NCBI RefSeq assembly: GCF_050436995.1
Contig: NC_134767.1
Location: 6,758,001 to 6,822,000 of the forward strand
Direction: 5' to 3'
Origin: Anticarsia gemmatalis
Taxonomy: Eukaryota; Arthropoda; Insecta; Lepidoptera; Erebidae
DNA: 64,000 bases
This document shows, piece by piece, positions 51,301-63,125 of this stretch (position 1 is the first letter of the stretch; the number at the start of each line of letters is the position of its first letter). The notes beneath the pieces were generated by a model. That model was not told the DNA's origin, did not search any database, and was given only the letters and a program-made list of their open reading frames with translations. The translations under genes were made by a program, and so were the position numbers.

Positions 51301-51844
51301 TTATGCAACACACATAGTACTCAAGAGACATACAACTTAAAAATAACGTTGCAAGCGAAATTTTTACTACCAAAAGCGTTATTATTTTTATCTTCCATTG
51401 TGCCATAGTCTCAGTACACAGTAGCTCGGCGAACATGGCAACAATGCTTGTCAGAGTTAAAAAAAAACAGGTAGCAACAAGAGCCGACCCGCATGGTGGC
51501 TTAGAGATTGACGTCACTATACACCTCAACTTGCAATGTTTCTGTTATATAAGAATTTGTAAAAAGAAGCATAGGTAGGTAGGTACTATCATTGAGCTGC
51601 CAGGTTTCAGTTTGTCTTTTCAAGTCATTCAAGTTTCATTTCCCGCGCTCGTAGATTTTACAAAATATACGAACAGTTTGTAAGGATCGTACCAAGTGAC
51701 CTCTGCATACCGGGAAGGTGTGATTTTAATTTATTTTTAGAATTAGCAAGGGGCGCCTTTACGTCGCTACTGATAAATAGAGGATAGAGGATGAAACTCA
51801 GACAGTCAGTATAGGTTTTGCCAAATAGCTAGAATACAAGTATA

Positions 51845-51862
51845 TTTATTTAAAACTTTATT
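51845..51862 (-). promoter_or_regulatory. Poly(A) signals for OR-A
   Basis: Two AATAAA hexamers on the minus strand (51857-51862 and 51845-51850), about 240 nt after the OR-A stop codon. Confidence 0.5.
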
Positions 51863-52101
51863 ATCTCCATCTTTTGAATTTTGATAACAGTTTACAAAAA
51901 TATTTCGCCTAAAACTAAAATCCTATCGATATTATTTCACAACTAAACAAGAACTAACTCCGTACTATAATAGAAACTACATAGAATGTCGACATAACTC
52001 CAGTATTATGCACTTAGTGTAAACTACAAAGTTGGCAAAGTACATTGCTGTGTCCAGGTGAAGTTTTGTTGTAATAGATAAAGTTGACTGAGTAATGGAT
52101 A

Positions 52102-54251
52102 CTAGCCGCTGTACACTGTCTGAAGTAGCGCGAAGTAAGACCATGCTGTGCTGAGCACCTGTGAAAGACATGAAATAGTGGGTTAATGTTTTATTCCTAC
52201 ATTACCTGCTTTGGTACTGTAAAACATGCTTTAGCGTTCTAAATGGTAGGTGAGACTCTTGAACATTGGGTTTTGCCTTAGAATCTACGTATTTTTCTTT
52301 GAACTTTATCATAGCAGTCTAAAGTATGATAACGTATAGTCAGAAACAAAATATTTGACTTATTTTATGGTACACCTTCAGTAACAGCGAATTACAATAT
52401 TTTTCAAAAGTGTATGGACAATCAATTTTTTACGTAAACTTTTATGAAAAAGTGCAATAACATAAAAATAAAAGTCTAGTTTCTTGGAAAATTCTAAATA
52501 CGCTTCTCCTCCCATAAATCAAGCAACTCAATCTTTAGTATTAGTATCAATATTATTCAAAATGCGAAAATAAAATAATAAAATCGCCAATTAATTGCTA
52601 AAATCTTTATAAAAGGCTTTTAATCATAGTTTTAAATACCTTTTCAAATACATCAATCAATAAATAAACAGCTAAAACTCTTCTTACCCTCATAAAAGCT
52701 CTCAAATTGACATCAGCGAAGCCTGCCGCCGTCAATTTGCACGGCTCCTGTGCCCTGAAGGATATAACACTTTAACTTAGAGATGAAAGTGCACTCCCTT
52801 GTACCGCCTGTCTGATACTTTTTGTGTCTGTACCGAGACTAGATGCTTTTAATTAATTACAGTTCTCAACGAGATTGGCGGACTGAGAAAATGAATGTTT
52901 ATTTTAGTTAGGAATATTGTGGATGTAAATAAATACTTTGGAGTAAGTACGTATCAACGGATACTGGCAGGTAGTGATTAAAGGGGTTTAAAATTAAAAG
53001 GAGTGTTATTTGGACTGACACAAAAGATCGAATTCTAATTTTGATTTAAATATTGCAAGTTGTTATCTAAATTTAAAATTGTTAAGATTCTCTTCATCAT
53101 CTTTAGAATGAAAACAGCATGATAAAAGTAGTTTAAATTTAAGAATGTGAAAAGGGAGTCTTTCCCTTTTAGCACCTCAAACTGCAGGAAATGTGGTGCT
53201 AAAAGATAGATATACTTCGTAAACTGATAATTAATTTAGTTAAAATAGATTTTTTACCTAGTTTGTACTAACAGGAGCTGTTTCCCAACAGAACTACTGG
53301 CTAAATACCAGTTACAGTTGTACACTGCATTACTCACTTCCGTACTCTGAAAACATAACAAATATTTTATCATTATTAGGTATCCTTACACTGTCTTCAA
53401 ACTCGACTCAGTCTGTAACCAGCTTACCGCACTCATCAACATGTCTGCGTAGAAACACACAAAGAAAACTTGCATCAATCCCATGAATAAAAACGTTAAA
53501 AACGTGATTAACATTTCTATATCATCCACTATCTGAAAGTTATCAAAGAAAACATATTAATGAATAGCCATTATCATTTACGTAATTTAAGAGTATCCTT
53601 TTTTAGGTAGTAAATGCTATTGTAGTGTGATTTTCTATCGAGTATCGAGAGTTAGACATTTAAAATTTACTACAAGAATAGTTCCTACGGCGCCTGCTAG
53701 AGGCTCTGATCAGATTCTAGGCAAAATTTCTCGACGGCCAGCCGGCTGACGGTAGACGATAGCGGTAGAGAATCGAGCTACTGTTGTCATAGTGTACTTA
53801 GTCGAATGACAACAGACATGATTTTGTTTCAGTCATTTCATCGTACAATTGCCTTGATTCCAGAGGTTTTCATATCGTCTTCATAGCGGTACAGCTTTTT
53901 TGTGGTCATACTAATTTGGAAGCACAATCTTAGGCAAGATCAATCATAACAAGTAATTTCCACGTATTTGTTTAAATAAGATCAGAAAATAAACAAATCA
54001 AAGAAGCAGCGAACAAATAATGTCATCAAACACAGTGGGAGACAAGAAAAACATTAAATTACCGTAACATTGAATCCGGTGAGGCAAATCACTAACGAGC
54101 TGGACAAAAAGTTGAATAGAGTTGACTTCGAGTAGATTATCTCCAGAATGTCTGAAGAGCTGCAATCAGTATTATGTATTATGTGATCGGAAAATACGGT
54201 AGTTATGTTTATTTCAGTTATCCATACTAATATTATAAATGCGAAAGTAAC

Positions 54252-54302
<51 letters not shown>

Positions 54303-56307
54303 GCTACTCAATCACGCCTAAACTATTGAACCAATTTGCATGAAATTTGGTATGGAGATACTTTGATACCCGAGAAAGGACATAGGCTACTTTTTACCCC
54401 GGGAAAATGACGCATTTCCCGGGAAAATTCAGGTGGCGAATTAAGTCGCGAATAATCAATATTATAATGACATTAAATTAACAAAATTCCGTTGTCATGG
54501 CAACTGTTTTAATGGCGGATATGCCTTAGCGCGACTTCGTTTCATTAGGAGATATAAATAATTTTGATATATTTTTCGTGAAAAAAAGGCATATTTTATA
54601 TCATCACGCTACGACCAATAGGAGCAGAGTAACAGTAAAAAGTGTTATAAAAACGTGGAAAATTCTGATCCATTCTCTCTTATGTGACGCAAGCGAAGTT
54701 GCGCGGGTCAGCTAGTAGTAAATAATCTTATTTGAGGCTTTTGTCGATTATATAGTTTACGTGGAAATATTTCTGGTGGTTTATCTGTTATTTTTGTGTG
54801 TGATAAAAGTAAAATCTGACACGAGTTCCCTAGCACATATCATTTTAAAATGTGGTATTAAATACTTGTCAATTCTTTCTAATAGAGAAAGGCGTCACAC
54901 AGAGAGATTCGCTGTCTCCAAAATTATTATAAACTCTAGGTTTTAACCGAAGAATAATGTTATCGAGCCAAAGAAAATAAAAATAGTATCAGCAGACGCT
55001 GCCACACAAGTAGATAAGAGTTTCAACCCTTGAAGCCCAAATAAATATAAGTTTTTGTTTATCTAGGTCTCAAGACTAGGTCTTGAGATCTGGATAAGAC
55101 TTACATATGTATATTTACTTGATTAGGAGTCCCATTTATTTTACTCATAGCCATAATTACTTGCTGATAACTACACAATTTGAGGTAATTAAAATATTTC
55201 ATAACCTTACTGTATCAAATCCTGATGCCACTTCACTAATTCAGTGAACTTCTCTTGAAACTCGACATCTTCATATACTTCTCCCTTAGAAACACTTCTC
55301 GAAGGTATTATCCTTTCAAAGTCATATTGTAGCAACTTGAACTGCACCCGGATATAAGTACAGCAAGTACAGAATAAATAGTCTGCTGCTCCCATTTCTA
55401 GTAATACTATGCATTCTGAAACACATAAAACATTATGGCTGCCATAAGAGTGGCAAAATGGATCCAAAGTTCTTTTATACCCTAAGAGGTGTATTATAGT
55501 AACCAGTTTTTAATTTTGGTATCGTATTTTTGTTTTTTCATTTTTATATGAAAGTGATAGTAAAATCAGTTTTTTAATAGATTCAGAAGTCGAATCAAGA
55601 TGGGTTGGAAGAGCGGTAGAGAATAAAATGGCATTGGCAATAGGTCATACAAAAAAATTACAAAGTGACGTTTAAGGTACTGTGCGATATTACACAATAT
55701 TCTTACCTGACCAAACCTGATGAATATAAGCAAACGGCCAGTACTTGAACTCGTAAGGAATGAAAGAAAACACATCCAAATAGGGCAGAAGCAACTCGAA
55801 CTCATTCGTTTGGAAATACTTCACAGCTATCAGAACCAATGGGATCATATCAAACACGACTAACATTGAACAATTTAACACATACAAAATATTTATAACT
55901 GCATTCAAAAACCCAGTTTCTTTATCAATTATTTCCTGTTTTTCTTCACATTCTTCTCGCAAATTCTCTTTTATTTCTAACTCTCTTAAAAGTACTACGA
56001 GTTCTTTGACATATTTCTCGTTGACCAGATGAAAATGTGACTTGATCATTGCGAGAATTGTGAATGTTAGACACGGGGCTACACTGGTTAGTTCTAAGAA
56101 AGTCTTTCCTTTTGCTATACCAACGATTATGTAGTAGAACGATGCTAATGTAGCAGACAGTACCCAGAAGAAGTTGAAGATGTAAAGCCAGCGGTGTTTA
56201 ATGAAGTCCATTGGAGTCACGATGGACCTTTTCATGTTCATCCCAGAGAAGCGAAAGAGAACGTCTAGTTTGTCAATTGATTTCTCGAAGAGCAATGGCT
56301 TTGACAT
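52102..56307 (-). CDS. Odorant receptor OR-A (7tm_6 family), complete, 7 exons
   Basis: Exons 56307-55707, 55415-55211, 54159-54063, 53532-53428, 53346-53258, 52754-52688 and 52158-52102; all borders GT/AG; 1221 nt, 406 aa. Predicted insect inverted seven-helix channel subunit, expected to act with Orco in olfactory neuron dendrites (family knowledge). Hydrophobic segments: about 41-63, 70-90, 133-158, 201-226, 282-301, 307-332 and 385-405. Family signatures: LTSVAPC near 74, HQVWSE at the exon 1/2 join, IYSKSTLFNF in exon 3, NWYLASSS in exon 5, PCKLTAAGFADVNLRAFM in exon 6 and STAWSYFALLQTVY in exon 7. The start MSKP is chosen because it matches MSEP of OR-B; an in-frame MKKL 18 codons upstream is possible. 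Intron 2 holds a composite Helitron and a TCTG array; intron 3 holds MITE-A. No lesion is visible, so it is probably functional. Ligand unknown. Confidence 0.93.
53619..53785 (+). mobile_element. MITE-A, copy 4, in OR-A intron 3
   Basis: gtagtgtgattttctatcga at the left and gtagagaatcgagctactgt at the right form the inverted ends; the interior matches 12.6 kb (aatagttcctac, gctctgatcagatt). Confidence 0.78.
54226..54715 (+). mobile_element. Composite Helitron in OR-A intron 2
   Basis: The left end (tccatactaatattataaat) and the block caatttgcatgaaatttggt belong to the second Helitron-like family, which breaks off near 54455. The right end from about 54597 is the 3' part of Lep1, ending gcgcgggtcagctag at 54715 with an intact hairpin. 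Either two nested fragments or a chimaera. Confidence 0.65.
54252..54303. repeat. (TCTG)n microsatellite
   Basis: About 13 perfect tetranucleotide units inside the composite Helitron; likely length-polymorphic. Confidence 0.9.
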
Positions 56308-56387
56308 GTTTTTCTTCAAGTAAAGTCCTTCTTGTAAGCCAAATGTCTTCAGTTTCTTCACAAATAATAGTATTTTTGAAAAAATCT

Positions 56388-56396
56388 GTATTTAAA
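56388..56396 (-). promoter_or_regulatory. TATA-like box upstream of OR-A
   Basis: TTTAAATAC on the minus strand, about 80 nt before the preferred ATG at 56307. Weak match; offered as a candidate. Confidence 0.25.
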
Positions 56397-56759
56397 GCCA
56401 GTTTTCGGAATTAAGTAGGTTTATTCAAAGCTTTTTCAACTGGTTGTTCGTAGTAAAGCTGAACTTTACACTGACCAATAGTGACCAAGTCCCGGCGTGT
56501 ATGAAGTGTCATTAGGTATATCAATGTTAAAACATTTGTTTGATGTAAACAATGCCTTGTAGACTACCAACGGTATAGACGCTACGTGGTGCAAGGTTTC
56601 CTTTCATTTTTATATTTTCACCATATTTCCCTCTTGTTATATTACTATTTCTTAATGCTGTTACATTTTCTTACACGATTGAATAATGTCGTTTTATTTG
56701 GTCGAATAAAGAAAATATAAAGTACTTTTATATACTTATCTAACGTCTATTATTAACTA
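56397..56759. other. OR-A upstream region
   Basis: No repeat recognised; likely holds the OR-A proximal control sequence because transcription runs leftward from here. Confidence 0.3.
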
Positions 56760-57022
56760 CTAGCTGACCCGCGCAACTTCGCTTGCGTCACAATAGAGAG
56801 AATGGGTCAATTTTTTTCCCGTTTTTTGTAACATTTTTTACCGGCACTCTGCTCCTATTGGTCATAGCGTGATGATATATAGCCTATAACCTTCCTCGAT
56901 AAATGGGCTATCTAACACTGAAAGAATTTTTCAAATCGGACCAGTAGTTCCTGAGATTAGCGCGTTCAAACAAACAAACAAACAAACAAACAAACTCTTC
57001 AGCTTTATAATATTAGTATAGA
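56760..57022 (-). mobile_element. Lep1-type Helitron, copy 6
   Basis: 263 bp, full length on the minus strand (TC at the right, CTAG at the left), hairpin intact, with an expanded CAAA run (about 56968-56993). It lies roughly 450 bp upstream of the OR-A start. Confidence 0.9.
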
Positions 57023-59377
57023 TTTATTTGAAGTTCTTATAACACAACCTATATTGTATTTAAGTAGACACCCGAAACTTTTATGTTTACTTATTTTTTT
57101 CCGAAATCATTTGTTTTTGAAATCTTTAATTCATTATTTTACGAGCTTATAAAATTCTCCAAATAAACAATGCCATTGCCTGCAGATAACTTTTTACTGT
57201 TTCTGTAAATTTACACTTTCAAAAATTTCTCACATGTCTGGTTTATTTTTTCTCATGTCTACATCGTCATTAAACACTCACCCCAGTAAATAACGTTGCA
57301 GCAATTAGTTTTTTGTTTTATCACATAAATAATATATTAGTTAATACGTCCGTCGTCGCTTAGTGGTAATTAACACTAATTTCTAGTAATTTAGTTAGAT
57401 TTACACCGTTTACGTAATTTTATTGGTAGTCGGAGAAACTTTGATGGCGATCGGAAGGCGTTTCCCGCAGAGCTCAACAAGATTTGTCTTCGGGATTGAA
57501 AAGGTGCTTTTTCTTTATACCTACTATAATATTATTTGAGATTAAATATTTTTAAGATATAATATAATTTACTACTCGTTTTTCCTCATTGTTATTGCAT
57601 GCTTTAGAAATTCAAGCTAAGCCCGAATAATTATTTTATAGCTTTAAAAGTTGTTTATATAACTTTGTATTTACAACGTCTCTAGTCACGAAAAAAAAAT
57701 TGGCTGAAAAATTTTTTCACCCTTCGGACAAAGTTGCTCACTTTCTTGCCTACAGACAGACTAGTTGAGTGTTAATGCTTCTTTAAAGGTGCCTTTATAC
57801 AATGTAAATGTATAATACAAAACTAGATGCAATTATATAGGATGTAACACTATTATACGACAAAACATAACAGGGTGTACTTTTCCTTACTAAAAAATAA
57901 ATTAAATATCCAACTACTCAGGTGTTTTCTTTAAAATCTAAAGGGACTACCCCTTTAAATTCAACTCCGAGATATTTCAGACAATTTTTCTTCTTATAAT
58001 AAATTTTAAAACACACATTCTACACAGCTTCAACTTCAATTCACTCAACCATTGTTGTTTCACAGAGTTGAAAGGACGGCTACTGATAGTTTATTGTTTT
58101 TTCATTCGCCGTCTCGATTGAAAGCAAACAATAGTTCTTTACCAATAGCAGTTACGCCCTTTGTACACTGTGAGAAATATTGAATGATAGTTTCTATCTT
58201 GGTTCAATGTGTTTTTAGCTGTCCCATTGTTTGGTAGTTTGTCGTGGAATCCATTAACTAAATCTGAGCAGTTGTTTCGTCATCTCGTTTAAGTTCCCAA
58301 TAAGAATATTGGAACGGAAATTTTCACACATTAAATTATCAGTCACCTTTTCTATTGAATACTGTCTGATTCATAAAATCGTAATACTGGATCTCTATAT
58401 CTGAATTACCTTCTTAATTATTTTTTGCAAAATTTCTTCAAGATTTTTCTGATAAGGCTTTTGAAATACACATATTTATTGCTAGAATGATGACACTTCT
58501 ACAGATCATTCACTCTTAATTATAGGTTCACTAGTGATTATAACCGCAAAGTCACTTCACATTGCACATTGCTATGGCAATATAGAACAACTGTAGCAGC
58601 CGTTATTGCACGTAAATTTTTAGTAATCACTCACAAAAAATCAACGCAACAAAGTACCTAAAATATAACCGATTAAAGATTGCATCGCACTTCCTTCACT
58701 AACACTTTTAAAAAGACAAAGACGGCATCATATTAGCATAACCGTTATAGAAGCACTAAAATACTGTCGAATTTTACGCGAAACTTTTTGGTGGCAATCG
58801 ATACAGAGTCGCGTCACTGCAATTATATTACGAGTATCGTAATTAAAATGCAAAATGATCGGGGAGCCTCGCTGAAATTCTGATAACAAAATTACAGGGG
58901 CCATCGCTAATTACCAACGGGCTGTAACGTTTCACATATAAGTTTTTAATCATTCGCGAATCATAATAGCGCCGAATTTTGTTACATTTCGGATAAAATA
59001 TTCCAGGAATTTAATACGTTGACTAATTGCAGTTTCGGGTTATTTGCTAATTGCAAGCTATGTAAATTGTCGCTGGTAGATTTTAATTTGTGTTAAAATT
59101 TTTATATGTAATATAGGTAAAATTGTATCGTATATTGCAATCTTTGAAATTACGACATTAGGATTATACAAGTAAATGAAAAACTTAAAATATAATAATA
59201 TACTTTTCTTCTAGGTACACTATTTTACTATTAACCATTATCCAAATATATAAACATACTCTAATACTAGTAAGTTACTAAGTTAAGTGCTTATTTGATC
59301 TAAACAAAGGCTGTTTTCACTACTAAGAATTCTAAAGAGAACTTAAACTACAGATTTAAGAGTTATAGATCCTACTA
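57023..59377. other. Intergenic stretch between OR-A and OR-B
   Basis: No gene or known repeat. The segment 58840-59065 carries several homeodomain-type cores (gctaattacc, ttaatcattc, ctaattgcag, gctaattgca) and is less AT-simple than its surroundings. Confidence 0.4.
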
Positions 59378-59383
59378 TTTATT
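59378..59383 (-). promoter_or_regulatory. AATAAA overlapping the OR-B stop
   Basis: The terminal codons GAA TAA A create AATAAA on the minus strand right at the stop. Probably coincidental for cleavage, but it is the nearest hexamer. Confidence 0.25.
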
Positions 59384-61715
59384 CAGACGGTGCATACATA
59401 GTCTGGAGTAAAGCGAAGTAAGACCAAGCTGTGCTGCAAATCTGAAAGAAAATAGAGCACGTACAACAATCTGTTTGTATTTCGATACAAGTGAGGAAAT
59501 AGTCAATAATGAATATACTATAAATACCTTCATAAAAGCCATCAGATTGACATCAGCAAAGTTTGAAGCCGTCAACTTACATGGAGTTTGTGCCCTGAAA
59601 CCCAAATGCTACAATCTATATCAACACACTACAAAATAAATAAAAAACAGGTACATTTCAATTAAAAGTTGCTGCTTACCTGGTTTGAATCAAAAGCATC
59701 GTTTTTCCAAGGGATGTATCACCTAAATACCATCTAGAATTGTACACAGCATCACCTACAGCCATACTCTGAAAAATAAGCGAATTTTATATTATCAACA
59801 TAATTTTTTTTAGTTACTTGGACCAATTGCAAGGAATGATCGAATAAACTTAGTCGTGAGCTGAAAAATTTCCATAAAAACTTACCGATTCCGTTAAAAG
59901 ATCGCCAAAGTAACAGAGAAAGAAGATTTGAAGCATACTCATCGCGAGGAAACAAATGAATGTGAAAATAAAAAACACATCATCAATGGCCTGCAAATGA
60001 ATAATAACAAAGTTAGCAAACAAAACACTAACGATTTTAAAACTAAACATATTCTGTTGTTGTTGTTGGCCAGCGTCGTCGTGGACTCAAAGCCTAACTC
60101 TTCCCACGTAGGAGACCACGCTGGCCAACACCGTGCCTTGTCCAATCGTGGGACTTTAAATAAATCGTCAAGCAAGCACGCCTGAGTAAAAATCATCTTA
60201 TAAGGAAATTGTGAATATCTCCGAACAGTCTGGATTCGCAGAATTATACTCACCATTACATTGAAACCGGTGAGACACATGAGCACAGAGCTTGACACGA
60301 AATTGAAAAGTGTAGACCTTGTGTAGAGACTCTCTAAAACTTCCACTGAGCTGCAATATGGAGAAAAACATACAAAACACAAAAATAATTATGCAATTAC
60401 TTCAGCTATTAAAAGGACACAATCAGTTCCTTCAACTGGATCATCTTTACTTTGCTACGTTAACTTTACCAACTGAAAAATAAAGGTATTTTTACTGGTC
60501 AGTGTATTTGGCAAATGTTTAATTTTAAGTAAATCATATTTTTTTACGAGAGTCTTGGTTAAGTAGCGCTTTATTATTAAACTTAAATGGCACAGTTGAA
60601 GTTCATATAAATAATTAGGATTGTTTGCAGATTGCGTCCGTAACTTACAGGCTAACATCTAGGAGTAGTATTAAATAAATAGTATAGAAGGAACTTAAAA
60701 TAGACATGCTGTAATTTACCCCAATATTTTCTGATGCCATTTCACCAATTCCTTCATCTTTGATTTTGTTTCATCAAGATTCCTTAACCTTCCGCTTTTG
60801 GATTCTTCAGGAATAACTTCTTGGATGTAATGTCCCAGAAGACGGAATTGTACTCGAAGGTACGTGCAAAAAATATAGAACAAAAAGTCTACGACACATA
60901 TTTCAAGGACCACAATGGTTTCTGGAACAGACACAATAAATCATAATAAAAATTTACTAGAGCTTTACTGAAGAACTGTCTAGAAAAAATCGATTTAATA
61001 ATTAAGACATCCAGGTTTATAGCAATGATCATTTCAAAGATGAACTAAATAGCAAACCGCAATAACATAAGCTTGAAATAATCTGCGATGGATATTTAAG
61101 AAAATACTTACCTGACCAAACCTGATGCAAGTAGACCCACGGATAATACTTCATCTCAAAAGGATCGAAAGGATACACGATCAGAAACGGCAACTGCCAT
61201 TCAATTCTACCAGTCGCTAGATAATTTAACAACACAAGCAACATTGGACTTATAGCAAAACATGTCGTAACAACTATGTAGAAGACATTCAATATTCTAA
61301 TAACTTTGTTCACAAAACCATCTTCAGTTTTGATGATGTTTTCCGTCTCAGAATCAGATATTCGTTTCTGTTGATCAGTTTCTAGTCCCCTCATTATTTG
61401 CATAAGGTCGTTGACTTTACTCTCATATATCACTAGGTAGGTGGCTTTCAAACTGCAAATATTGCTTATCACGATGCAAGGGGCAACATAAGTCAGTTCA
61501 GTGAAATTTTTGTGCTCAGCTATTCCACTGAAGAACCAAGCTAAGGACCCTCCCACGTCAATATTTAGCCAGATAAAATTGAATGTATAAAGAAACCAGC
61601 CCCAGTATTTGTTCATAAGAGGTTTGTCCCCGATTTTTATATTCATTCCGGTGGAACGAAATAGATATCGCATTGTGTTCACCGTTTTGTCAATCATTAA
61701 TTTCGGTTCAGACAT
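59379..61715 (-). CDS. Odorant receptor OR-B (7tm_6 family), complete, 7 exons
   Basis: Exons 61715-61112, 60921-60720, 60350-60254, 59990-59886, 59768-59680, 59594-59528 and 59441-59379; GT/AG throughout; 1227 nt, 408 aa. Intron phases equal OR-A (1, 2, 0, 0, 2, 0), and exons 3-6 have identical lengths. The start MSEPKLMIDK is the first Met of the open frame and lies about 70 nt below a TATA box. Motifs: LTYVAPC, YLHQVWSE (join), RVQFRLL, LYTRSTLFNF, NSRWYLGD, PCKLTASNFADVNLMAFM and STAWSYFALLQTMY. Predicted ligand-binding odorant receptor of the plasma membrane, acting with Orco (family knowledge). Introns are short (65-369 bp); intron 3 contains a SINE-like fragment. Subfamily cannot be fixed without a tree. 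Confidence 0.94.
60056..60165. mobile_element. SINE-like fragment in OR-B intron 3
   Basis: ttggccagcgtcgtcgtgga at the left and ccacgctggccaacaccgtg at the right form inverted ends of ttggccagcgt. Internal actcaaagcctaactcttcc ties it to the 10.36-kb family. Confidence 0.55.
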
Positions 61716-61778
61716 TTTTGGGGATTTATTTGACTGAGTGAATTTTCTTTTGACTATTGTAAATGGTACCGATAAAGG

Positions 61779-61788
61779 CTTTTATATA
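61779..61788 (-). promoter_or_regulatory. TATA box of OR-B
   Basis: TATATAAAAG on the minus strand, 64-73 nt before the ATG. A TCAGT initiator-like string lies at 61733-61737, about 50 nt downstream, farther than the ideal 30, so the true start may lie between them. Confidence 0.5.
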
Positions 61789-63089
61789 CGGAATTCAATT
61801 GGCTGCACAATTAATGTTGCAGTTCAAAGAGTTAAGTGAATAATAGATTTTACTAGAGTAAGCTTTGGATTTTTTAACTTTACGTATCTACCTTTGGGAA
61901 AAAGGCGTAGTTTTATTTTAGTATGAACTTTTGTTATGTTTTTTGCGCAACCAACTACAATAACCAATCGAATACTTTATATTATATTTTTTAAGTAATT
62001 GTAAGCTATGAACCATCTGTTTAAAAATACTTTGCGCTCGGAATATTTATTTACTGATTATATTGCAAAAAATACGATTTCATATTCTATAGCCACAGTA
62101 TTTTTTTTCTGCAGAAAAGAGAATGTAAACATCACACAAGGGTACAAAAAACACAGAACCTAGCATATTGGATAGTTTAAAGGATAATAAGGGATAGAAA
62201 AAAGACAATATCCAGTGCAAATATTATAATTTATTTCGCTACAACATCGCTAGGGTGTAAAATGTAATTAAAGTTTGATGACTAAAAAATTACTGAACAA
62301 TTAAATACGACAGTCGAAAGACAGGTGGCGACAGGAAAATTATACACCTACTAAACTTTCTGCACTTCATTTAAAATTGTTTAGCATTTATAATGAAGGT
62401 AATTTTTAACAATTAATGTATATTAGCCAGTATTTTTTATAGCCTAGCAAGCCATTTCTTTGTGTGTGTTAGGTTGCACGGTTGGTCAACAATTCCAGAC
62501 ACAAGATTCCTTACTACTACGAGTGACTTGAACCATAAAGAAGGTAAAAAATTGTATTAATTTGTAGACTGCCTCTGACTGCTGATTACGAGGCCTCGGG
62601 TTCGATTCCCCGGTTGAGCAAAGAGCCGGAGGTGTTTAATTTAAAATAATAAAAACAAAATAAAAGTGACTCGGTTTTTGGTAACGTGCCAAGTTCGCTC
62701 CTTATGACAGGAGGCTAATATTGTGTTTCATAAACTCTGCTTATACTTTCGAGTGTAGGTGTGATATTATGTATGTATGCGTGTTAAAATTTGTTAGAAG
62801 TAATTAGTAGTTAACAAGTTCTTGAAAAATCTGATGAAAACTGTTAACAGCAAGCAGGTAACACAGCCAAATAAAAAACGTAAGTATACTTTTATTCCTT
62901 TTTATATTATTATTGTAATGTGCAACTTAATAATTTTTATGCTTTGCGTGTTACAAGCTTTTAAACATAATTTTATTTTGTTTATTTTATATCTAAATTA
63001 CAAAAGTAATTAATTTAAGTGAGTACGTAAATTCTGATAGGACGTGTATATTATAGTTTCTATCATGTAAATATTATTATTTCTATAAT
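61789..63089. other. Intergenic stretch between OR-B and OR-C
   Basis: A SINE-like head at about 62566-62640 has gcctctgactgctgattacg and gggttcgattccccggttg (box B), with a body to about 62720 (tatgacaggaggctaat). No gene; the 63-codon plus frame at 62822 is not supported. Confidence 0.45.
62566..62725 (+). mobile_element. tRNA-derived SINE
   Basis: Perfect box B (ggttcgattcc) in gggttcgattccccggttg, about 35 nt after a box-A-like start. The body shares tatgacaggNg with the reverse copy at 4.4 kb. No acceptor stem, so not a tRNA gene. Confidence 0.6.
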
Positions 63090-63095
63090 TTTATT
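63090..63095 (-). promoter_or_regulatory. Poly(A) signal for OR-C
   Basis: AATAAA on the minus strand, about 30 nt after the OR-C stop. Confidence 0.5.
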
Positions 63096-63125
63096 ATAGT
63101 TTAGATTTGTGGTGATTAATACTTG

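Noticed and set aside
51194..51529. 111-codon minus ORF
   Set aside because: Its C-terminal part is SINE sequence (51195-51300) and the rest has no recognisable similarity or splice context.
54241..54311. Regular TCTG array considered as a CRISPR-like or coding repeat
   Set aside because: Simple tetranucleotide microsatellite without spacers; the RQTDRQTD frame is a by-product.
56308..56361. Upstream start MKKL for OR-A
   Set aside because: In frame, but the extra 18 residues have no counterpart in OR-B, whose N-terminus aligns with MSKP. Kept only as an alternative.
59939..60382. 147-codon minus frame in the OR-B locus
   Set aside because: It is exon 3 (60254-60350) read through its flanking introns; the true exon borders are GT/AG sites and the gene continues in exon 4.
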